From: Antrodiella citrinella
Taxonomy: Eukaryota > Basidiomycota > Agaricomycetes > Polyporales > Steccherinaceae
NCBI GenBank assembly: GCA_004802725.1
Contig: SGPM01000014.1
Coordinates: forward strand, 62,001-126,000
Length of the DNA stretch: 64,000 bases
Direction: 5' to 3'
Both the position numbers and the translations under genes were made by a program. The notes beneath the pieces are model-generated. The model saw nothing but the letters and a program-made list of their open reading frames with translations, was not told where the DNA came from and did not search any database. Of the stretch, positions 55,431-64,000 are shown piece by piece. Numbering within the stretch: position 1 is the first letter of the stretch; every line of letters starts with the position of its first letter.

Positions 55431-56807
55431 CTAGAAACCGCGGTGCGAGGGCGCAATGCCGGTCTCAGAATCGTAGTTAATTTTGTCACTAGAGTCTGTG
55501 CCGTCCCTCTCAACATCCTTCGTGATATTGATCGCAATGCCTCGCATGGGAATGGCGTTGCGCGACGCCAACTCGGTGGGCGGTGCATGGTGGCCAGAGA
55601 GTTGGTTTCCAGAGGGTGTGCTGAGCACACCGGACATGCGTAGAGTAATACGAATAGTAATAACAGTGAATGTGATGCCCTAAACCAAGGTGAGCAGAAA
55701 TAAAAGGACAGTACAGATGAGAACGTACCACGAGAGGGGTGACGATTTCCAATAAAATATATTGTGCGTTGTAGTTGGCGAGGTAGAGGGACAGAAGAAG
55801 GATCTCCACGATGAGTAGCAGGGAGGCGGACTCAATCAGGATCTTCATGACGGGGAGCAAGGTCGATGCAGCAGTCCTGTAGTGAGCAGTCCGACGATCT
55901 GTAGACCAAATCCGGTACGCCATGAGACCGGTAGTCAAAGTCGACTGAACGACCGCGATGGAGTAGAAAGTTTTGATCCACTGGGTCAGAATGGGATTGA
56001 AGACAGTAGCGGTGGGATCGACAGTGTTGTAGAGACCACAGACGGAGTATCCAGAGACTAGAACGAAACGGGTCAAGCGACGTCGTTTCCAAAAAAAAGC
56101 CTGCACACTTACTGCAACTGGCGATGAAGAGGACAATAGGGAACGCAATGATCTTCCAGTTGTGGTTCCAGATGACATACGCACGGTAGATCTGTCAAAG
56201 ATGGGTCTGAGTCGATGGCACAGATATGAAACTAGGCAATATTACGCACGCCGACACCGTCACCGAAAATTTCTTGCGTAGCATATAGCGTATCCTTGAA
56301 GATATGATGCCATGGGCGCAAGTCGCCCAAATACGCAACAGCACCTCCGGGCTCGTCTACATGGATGACATATCCCTGGATCATACGATAGCAGTTCATG
56401 GCTGCAGGAGTAGAATCGTTGAGTCGAGGCAAGCTCGTGTACGAAGTGAAGACGCACCAAGATGCATGGTAGCGATGATGAACATGACCACGCCAATGTA
56501 GAACATCGTCTGCAAGAGAGTAATCAGGTGGCGGATTCGAAGAAACTGGAACACGACGTACTTTACTATGCGTATCCTGCGACTTCTTCAAGACGAAGTT
56601 CACGTACACTGAAGCACTGAACAAACAGAAGAAGAAGCCTAGAACGGCGTTAGTGGTCGTGTGCCACGAATAGTACAGTCGCGATGCGCACCATAAATCA
56701 AGGCCTGACGCGATACGTGAGCACATTGCACTTGAATTGATGCTGAAGAAACATACCTCAAGCCAAGTGGCGATAATGAACGTTTTGTCGAGGGGAAACT
56801 GCTGCAT
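55431..56807 (-). CDS. Multi-pass membrane protein of a basidiomycete-expanded family
   Basis: Predicted seven-helix membrane protein of unknown function. Exons read MQQFPLDKTFIIATWLE, ALIYG joined to FFFCLFSASVYVNFVLKKSQ, TMFYIGVVMFIIATMHL, MNCYRMIQGYVIHVDEPGGA, then YRAYVIWNHNWKIIAFPIVL, VSGYSVCGLYNTVDPTATVF, WIKTFYSIAVVQSTLTTGLM, LLPVMKILIESASLLLIVEI and NAQYILLEIVTPLVGITFTV. The tail is soluble, ending YDSETGIAPSHRGF. The motif [WY]-R-x-Y-[VI]-[VI]-W-N-x-N-W and the IESA...E[IL]LLL helix are seen in many mushroom paralogues. No transporter or receptor signature could be assigned. Six introns of about 50 nt. Stop at 55431. Confidence 0.75.
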
Positions 56808-59800
56808 GATTCACCGTCTCGCAATAGATAGTCTACTCTGAGGGGAGGGGGAAGAAAATCCAAGCCAGAGGGATGCGTTACCGCGCTACAGGACGCCATG
56901 GTCTTGTATGAAATAAAAAGTGCCGGGTTATCCTTCGGAACCTTCTGACTTCTCTTTGTGTGATCGTTGTACCCCGTAACTTGACGCGGCACTCGCCTAC
57001 AAATTTGCTGATGGTTTATTTAGGCCGGTCACTATGTGGGATTCTTTTCTGGCGCCTAACATTGTAAGCGAGAGCGGGAGTGTACCAACCTGAGTTAGAT
57101 GATTTGAGTCAGCAAGGGCAGTCAAAGACAGACCTACATATGTACGCCTTTGTCCTGGTGCTAAATGGGACACCTCTTCGACGTCGTCTTTGTTCAGTAG
57201 TACAGCGCAGACCATGGCAGGTTCAAAGGACAAGAGATTCGCAACATCTTCGAAAGAAGGAAGTTGCTTGTTCTGTTGCCGCATTTGGCATTAAGCGCAG
57301 TGAACTTTCACGCGGACGAAGCACTCAGGATCGCAGGCCTTAGGCCCCAGCCAGGGACCATACGCACGCACTAGATGTCGTCCGGCAGTCAGAATTCGAG
57401 TAAGCTCATATTGAGTACCGTCCGCGAATCGCTCGTCTGATAGCCTACCACCACGCAAGGCGTTCATCACATCCAAGGAAGTCTCAGTCTATTGCAGCGG
57501 GGCTGGAGAGAGCGGGCTTGGGCGGGTCGCCATCCAGTACGGTGTAAATTGTGTAGAGCTTCTGTAGTGACGGCACACTGGGGTGGTGGCGTCCAATCAA
57601 TGTCCGGAACGTATCTTTGTTGGAGTGAACATGTGAACCCCTGTAAAACCACTAGAGCTTCGTCGGATACCGTAGGGAAGAATGTCGGCATTTATGTACG
57701 CTAGTATGCTCAAATTCTGCTAAACTGGGTGGGCGGTGACAACAAGTAACACGCTGACCCGACGTCAAGCTGCGCAAGGAGCGTGAAAAACACTGCACAC
57801 CGATGCGAACTTGTTCTCGAGCGTGGAGTCCTGGACGCCGTGAGAGGAGCGGTGGAAGGCTTAATGGCAGTAATACAGAGGTGATGTTGACGACACGGCG
57901 CAATGTCGTCGGACTGAGAGAAACGAACGTTACGAATGCAAACCAACACACCGCTTCAAGCACCGGTTTTGATGGGTGCAGTAGGAGAGTGCCTAATCCT
58001 GTTGTTGAGATCCTGATTTAATACGAAGTCATCGAGCAAGCCCCATTCCGCGAGAACGGAATTTTGCAAAAATAAAGAGAGGGAGTGTAGGTCAAGAGGC
58101 CACAGTCACTGCCAGCATCAGCGACGCTTACAAGCGGCTCGGATAATTCCGAGGCTTGCGATCCACCACCTTTGCATGCACGAGGTTCCTGTTGACATTT
58201 CCCTCTTGAATCCGGACCACCGCTCCTCTCTGCACTCATCAAGTGAGGGGTTTCCGCTCAGTCACTAATACACCGACCCGACTATTGTACCTAGTAAGTA
58301 CTACCGCGTATCCGCCTTGTAGCCTGTTGGTACAAGAAGAGGACGCAAGCTTATACGGAAGAGTATTGGGTTTGGCCTTTGGGATTCCTCCTATGTGAGT
58401 CATGACCTGTTGTTTTCATTAAATATCTCCGTTCGACCTTGACATCCTCCGCTCTGTCCCGCATCGCGTAAGTCAGCTCCGTGTCTCCAATCATCCTGCA
58501 TTTATGCGCTCAGACCTCTCTAGGTCTTCTCACTGGAAAACGCATGCCACCAGTCATCGAGGGCCTATGGTTTGTATATACGTCTGTCTTCTCTTCGTTC
58601 TGTGGGCCTGTCCTCACGCGCATATAGTCATGTACTCGAACGGATTGCGAAGAGTCGACGCAACTTACAACACATCAAGTATAGGACAACTATTATAACA
58701 TTGGTAAGTGTCATTTTTGACAGCCGCGCTGCGTCTGTGCTAATGTCTGCTTCTCCTCCGCAATTGTCTGTCGCGGCACAACACATGACACTCGATGGTA
58801 TTTCACGACGGGACTGAAGCGGTGCGACGACGGGTTCAATCACCACGAATTCCTTATATAGCGTGTTCTGACTGCTCGTTTTTGTGCCCGCCAAGTCGGG
58901 CCACGGCCCTGGGTAACCCACAACGTACGTCTCACTCTGCGAGCCGCAATCCGAACTCACGTACTTGGACAGTGTATTAATGGGTACCCATTCTGGATTC
59001 TCCGCTGTTCACTTTCAAGACTTGCACGCTCGTCACCCAACCAGCTTCATCGTTGTACGTATGACAGTAGATAGATGTTGTTGTACACCTGTTGTTGTAC
59101 ACCGGGAATATTCATGATCAATGCTTTGTGAATTCGCTCGACGGGGATGTACGGCACCATAAGGGTGGTGAATGGAATACGCAGAATACCTGAGAAGTGC
59201 CTGCAAGATACGAAATTCCTTCCAACATCTACAACCGTTTCGGATTATTGTACTATAATCTCTTGGAATATTATTAGTCTAGGTCTATGTAAGCTCTTGA
59301 AACTTGTCCCAATACTTGCGGACCTTGCCACACATTGCGAGCATTATATGAAGGCGGCTTGTAAGACACTTGTCCTGAGATAAGATGGCGGATCAACAAT
59401 CGATCATCGATCACCGAGTGTCCCGGTCCCGGTCCCGGTCGACGGTCGGACTAAAGTCTAATTGCCACAAAGGTAATCGCCACAAAGCCTTGTGCAAACT
59501 AATACGGTAATATAAAATTAATGTATGTAAGATGAACATTGCTCAAACAATGTGTAACATGGCCCTTTTCAACCGATAGATGCTTTGACCCAGGTGAGTC
59601 TCCAGCTCGTATCAGTTGAACGGACCTTCCGATCTTAACTGTCCTCGCTGGATAGTCGCTTGATTTGTCTGTTGAGAAACACATACCCTCGCGATTGTTG
59701 ACTATGTACAAACGATTTGTGACGCGTGGTGATGCTTCACATCTACGCTCTCCAAACCTCCACCATCGAGTAACGGGGTGGTATCCACCGTCTTCAATCA

Positions 59801-60641
59801 CTGAGACAACGCCACTCATTCTTTGATGCAAGAAGGGTCGGAGACCCTTCAGTGACCTGTTCAAATGTTCACACAGTACTATGTTTCCAATAGTATTCAT
59901 CTCAATGTAAGCACCTCGACCTCCGGAGTGATCTTATAGGTCCGAGGGTCAACAATAAATTTGCTGTATTGATGATCTTTGCTGCCGTTATCACAATGCG
60001 GATGCCTAGTAAGACATCTGATCTATGGCCACATGATTCCGGTTGAACCGTTGACATGAAGGACCGTCGCATGTTTTACAAACGAGCAGTATCAGGGGTC
60101 GCTCAATCACGCTATGATCATGCAAGCTTCGAGCCTGAGAATGATCGCAGAGGCCGCAGGATCTATAGAGGACCTACCGGATCCCTGCAATGACTCAATG
60201 GCATTCGCTGTATAAGCCATGTATGTCTGCGGAGTCGGTCCTACTAGTACTGTGATAGCTTGGCTGGCCCAACTCGTAGGGATCAGCAGGATCTGATGTG
60301 TGTAGTGCATCACTTCGAACGAAAGATTATGTATAAACGAGCCTGAAGAACATCTGAACGTCGAACAGACGGAGCAGGATATCTCCGCTAACAATGACAA
60401 GGCACGGCCGTGCTCCTGATCGTGTACAAGATAGAGCCTGATGTACTTAGACAAGCTCAATGTGTGTGCATATTGTCAAAAAACTACAGCTGGAGCGAAA
60501 TGCTCGAGCGTGTACAGGATAAACCACACGGCTTAGTATAGCGATACAGCAGTGGGGGGGGGAGGCTGGAGAAAGTAAAATATTATACAGATCTAATACG
60601 ACAAGGCCACGGTCAAAAGTCAGGTCGTAAAGACGAGTAAA
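56808..60641. other. 3.8-kb region without a recognised gene
   Basis: The longest gene-free stretch. Frames at 57652-57963 (minus, hydrophobic start) and 58504-58817 (plus) have no domain. Short direct repeats occur at 59083-59103 (TGTTGTTGTACACC twice) and GGTCCC units at 59422-59440. No terminal inverted repeats or transposase found. Likely old, degraded sequence plus the 3' flank of the P450 gene. Confidence 0.35.
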
Positions 60642-62720
60642 TTAAAACTCGAGAGTGATCTCTTTTGACTCTTCAGCCAAGGAAATGACGTTGTCGTGTC
60701 GTGGCACCAACCGAACATTGTAAGGAAGAGGGGTCCTGCCACTCAGTCCCTCGTATTCGTCAAGACAGATCGGCTGGCCGGGAAGCTCGTGCATGGTGAA
60801 GCTCCACATGAGACGAGAGATGGCCAAGAAGAGTTCACGTTCAGCAACGTGGAGGCCAGGGCAGATCCTGCGGCTGCAATTTCAACGTGTGAGTCAATCG
60901 TCGATGCCACGAGGTCAGCAGAGAAAACGTACCCAGCACCGAAAGTAAAATGGTCACGCTCCATCACGTTGGAAAGTTTGGCAGACTCAGCGCACGAGAG
61001 TTCATCTCCCAGGTATCTATCGGGATTGAAGGCGAAGCTTCAAACAAGAATCATAATCAGAATTTGGTGATGGCGAAAAGGTGCCATCAGAACGTTGTAG
61101 TCAACAAAGTGAACGAGAGACTTACGAGTCCGGGTATCTCTCCTCGTTATGATGAAGCGAGTAGCAGTTCAGGACCATTACAGTCCCCTTCGGAATGTAC
61201 TGGCCGTGATAGACGAAATCCTCGCTCGAGAAGTGAGGTGTAGCCATCCAGAACGGTGCATGGACACGTTGAACCTGCAAGAATTCTAGGGAAGGCGTAC
61301 ACTAGTGCGTGAAGATTGCTCACCTCTTTGATGACAGCGCGTAGATAGGGAAGATTTTGCTCATCGTCAGCTGTCGGCCATCGTCCCCTGCCAATCACCC
61401 TGTCAAGTTCCTCATGCGCGCGAGCCTGGATCTCAGGGTGTGATGGAATGAGGGCTAGGAACCACTGTATGATGCCCGAAGTCTGTGTCTCGCCGTCAAT
61501 CTCCACCTCCCAGCATAACAGACGTTCGGAAACACGTACAGAGTGAACACCACCCAGAGTGAATACTGCGGCCAGCATACACAGGTCTTCCCAATCCAGC
61601 TTCTCCTCCTCCTGAGTCTCTATAAGGGTCTTGGCCAGGCAGTCAGGGACATCTTCACCCCCATCCAAACGGGCCTTGACGCGCACAATCATAGCCCCGT
61701 AAACCTCAATAAGATCGTCGTGAAGCTTGCGACCGCGGGAACGCATGCTGGTATGGATCCATTGAAGCGGCTCGATGAAGTCGACCGGGTTGGACCAAGG
61801 ACCTAAAAACTCTGTGAGCTCATACAATCACTATCAAACGATTCACGCGTACCGGTGAGGTCCATGAATTCGTGAGCCATAGCGAGTGCACGCTCAACCA
61901 ACGGGTCGGTGGTGGAATCAGTGCGCGTCCCGAAAGAAATGGTCAACATGTTGCTAAACACGGCTGTTGAGCAACTACATATCGAGACCAAGTAGGAGAG
62001 AAGAACTTACTTGAGCGCGTACCGACCAGCGTAGTGAGATGGGTTGATGGGAAGGTTGCCGTTCTTGGATTCTTGGAGAAGGGAACGGATGAGAATGTCC
62101 GCTTCGTAGTCGAGAACGTGGGCATAACCGCTGATGGCCTTCGGGGTGAGTAACTGCATGGCGATCTTCCTATGCTGCCTCCTGTGCAATGACACGCGAT
62201 GTCAGAAGCCCGACACAATCAAACAACTAAGTGGCTCTTCTTACCAGGTGTCGTCATACTCAGAAGCGGTGATAGCCCGACCTCGGAGAATGGTCTGGTT
62301 CTTCATGAAGTATCGCTTCCGGCTGGAGAAGATAGCGCCGTTGGTGACAAGGAGGTCCTTCGCGACCTTGGGGTCGGATATCACGACGAACAGCTGGTCT
62401 CCCATGAAGATGGAGAAGAGAGGACCATACTGCTTCGCCCACTTGTACAAAGCGCGTTCAGGGTACTTCCTGAGGAATGCGTAGCGAAATAAAGGACCGG
62501 GAGGGATGGAATGTCCCTCGGCATTGCTAATGTTCTTCCGAACAAAGAAGGGTAGGACGTAGACGAGTGTGGCGAGCACAAGCGCAAGGATGGTAACGTT
62601 GGCGGTAGGAACCTGCATCAAATGACAATTAGTGACGCAGTTCGAGAGTGAGAAAGTTCTTGGGATGGCACCCACATTGAGCAACGACGAGGCCATGAAG
62701 GGGTTGACAACGGAAGACAT
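60642..62720 (-). CDS. Cytochrome P450 monooxygenase
   Basis: Membrane-anchored haem monooxygenase. The N-terminal anchor VTILALVLATLVYVLPFFV is followed by the proline hinge IPPGPLFR, YGPLFSIFMGDQLFVVISDP, the C-helix W joined to RRQHRKIAMQLLTPKAISGY, IIQWFLALIPSHPEIQARAH, K-helix ExxR in VIKEVQR, PDRYLGDE and the haem loop HFTFGAGRRICPGLHVAERE with the Cys ligand. It ends LPLPYNVRLVPRHDN. About 510 residues over roughly ten exons. The I helix reads GGVHSTSG where most P450s have AGxDTT. A 63-nt segment after MASSLLN, ending TGCAG, is in frame but is probably an intron, so the anchor exon is short. Start could be 62759, 62720 or 62696. Substrate unknown; no cluster partner nearby. Confidence 0.88.
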
Positions 62721-64000
62721 GGCGAGCACCGAAGGTGTCGACAGAACGGCGACACACATCGTACAGAGAGCTGCTTTTAAATTGGATCCTCAACTAAGGC
62801 GTGCACGATCAAATCTGACTGCAGATCGCCCCGAGAAATTCGTGCTTGATGCGAGATGCCCCAAAGACCGACGAGATCTGCTGAAGTTCCAATATACCGG
62901 ACGCAAATTCGGGTCCCGGACAGTCGCTGCTGGCATCATGATTTGGAAATAGCACAGACGTTACATCGAGACACGATCTGACACGATGCTGAAGCAGTGA
63001 GAGAGACGACAGCACACTGAGCCTAGTGCCCGGCGGTGTCGTCACAAGTCGTCACAGCTGGACCACGCGACAGAAGGATGTCTACCATTGGGGAGAAATC
63101 ATTTCGGGCAGACCTAATAAGTTCAATTTCGGGTTATACGTTCATGCACTCCGACAATCTGTGACAACTCACGGCTATTCGGAGCAGAAAAGTGACTTAA
63201 CGAATTCTGTTGCAAGTCTTCAGATTTGCGTGGCATAACCTTAGTCTGGTGCGCACATCAGGTCATTGTCTGATCTCGAAACACACCCAAAGAGCGTAGT
63301 AATACACGAGGACCATTGATAACGAGGGAGATGATTAGCAGATGCCAGTTGAGCATATAGGCAAAGGATGAACGTACACTTGAGTAAAATGTACCATCGG
63401 AAAAATCTATCTTCGGCACGTGTAGAGCGGTCCCCATGATGTCGGGAAATCATTGGAACCGTGACTAAAGAGAGGTCCTGACCAGGAAGTCTCCCTTCTG
63501 TAAGTCCCAAATGGCTGTCGAACATTGAGGAGAGGCACGATGGGGAGGTTTAACAAGCTGTTGTAACGCATCAATCGTTAGGCGCCTGATGGCACATTCT
63601 ATACGCTCGTCACGGTCACCAGCAGTCATCAATCAGCTCATACTTACAGTACTAGTCAAGTGCCTGAAATACACTACTTGTCTAAGCAAGGGCGTCTAGG
63701 TAACCGCGTACATCAGTGACGAGGTATTATTACATAGTGACTGATCTGTGGAAGACTCACGCAGCGAAGAGGTCCTACAGTATCTGGTCCTATAGAGCCG
63801 CTATAACCCGGATGATCTGCAAGAAAGTGAAACTTGAGACCTGTGGGTGGTTCTGAGATCTGAGATTTGACGAGATATAATTGGATAACAGGAAAAGGGG
63901 CTCCGAGAGGATTTGAGTTGGCAAAAACTGAGCCAGAGATTTCGACAGTTATTACAGTTTGCGTTTCCTGAGCCTGGAATCGATAAAGCGATCCGAGGAC
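62721..64000. other. Terminal region without a recognised gene
   Basis: Holds the promoter of the P450 gene and about 1.2 kb to the window edge. Short frames only; none shows a domain. Nothing else supported. Confidence 0.4.

Noticed and set aside
59083..59103. Duplicated TGTTGTTGTACACC word as a binding site
   Set aside because: Two adjacent copies only, not near a recognised gene.
1..64000. CRISPR arrays, operons or ribosome binding sites
   Set aside because: The sequence is eukaryotic nuclear DNA with spliceosomal introns; no regular spacer-repeat pattern was seen.
1..64000. A secondary-metabolite or other single-pathway cluster
   Set aside because: The P450, reductase and zinc-cluster genes are far apart and separated by housekeeping genes; no core synthase is present.

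Overview
The window is nuclear DNA from a filamentous basidiomycete, most likely an Agaricomycete mushroom. The evidence is dense protein genes on both strands (about one per 2.5 kb), many GT-AG introns of about 45-65 nt, a nuclear tRNA with a short intron after position 37, and families typical of mushroom genomes: BTB proteins, a very short Zn2Cys6 protein, a multi-pass membrane protein of a basidiomycete-expanded family and a P450. No organism name can be given. All exon joins were made by eye, so gene spans are firmer than splice sites.

Layout, left to right. 1-1.9 kb: start of a Zn2Cys6 transcription factor that leaves the window. 2.2-5.2 kb: a 52-bp palindromic element, then an unrecognised spliced gene with two in-frame stops and a 557-bp TA-flanked inverted-repeat element in its first intron. 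5.5-7.9 kb: a MYND-finger gene with an apparent frameshift. 8.4-21.1 kb: a conserved housekeeping block of Bro1 (ESCRT), a BAH/zinc-finger protein, the CAF-1 p60 subunit (Cac2), the FG nucleoporin Nup57 and a BTB protein. 21.7-28.8 kb: an accessory region with an orphan single-exon gene, an aldo-keto reductase, and a composite of two decayed copies (the 3' end of the 5.5 kb MYND gene beside a truncated, frameshifted aldo-keto reductase). 28.8 kb: an intron-containing tRNA-Arg(CCT). 29.5-36.3 kb: an F-box-like protein, a thymine-DNA glycosylase, a Yop1/REEP protein and a Cyp40 cyclophilin. 37.2-39.6 kb: an unrecognised gene with many short exons. 39.9-49.4 kb: an arrestin-like protein, a mini Zn2Cys6 protein, an OCRL/INPP5B-type inositol polyphosphate 5-phosphatase and an HABP4/PAI-RBP1-like protein. 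49.6-53.5 kb: two more BTB proteins. 55.4-62.7 kb: a seven-helix membrane protein and a cytochrome P450, separated by nearly 4 kb with no recognisable gene.

Functional grouping. Bro1, Yop1, the arrestin-like protein and the 5-phosphatase all act in membrane traffic. Cac2, the BAH protein and the DNA glycosylase act on chromatin or DNA repair. This is a mixed stretch of genome, not one pathway cluster. Four divergent pairs have short shared upstream regions: Bro1/BAH, Nup57/BTB, Yop1/Cyp40 and 5-phosphatase/HABP4-like.

The most interesting observations are the element inside a splice-competent intron whose removal restores a 52-nt intron, its 52-bp palindromic relative, the tRNA intron that carries a 10-nt perfect complement of its own D arm, and the composite duplication that exposes a frameshift in the MYND gene.
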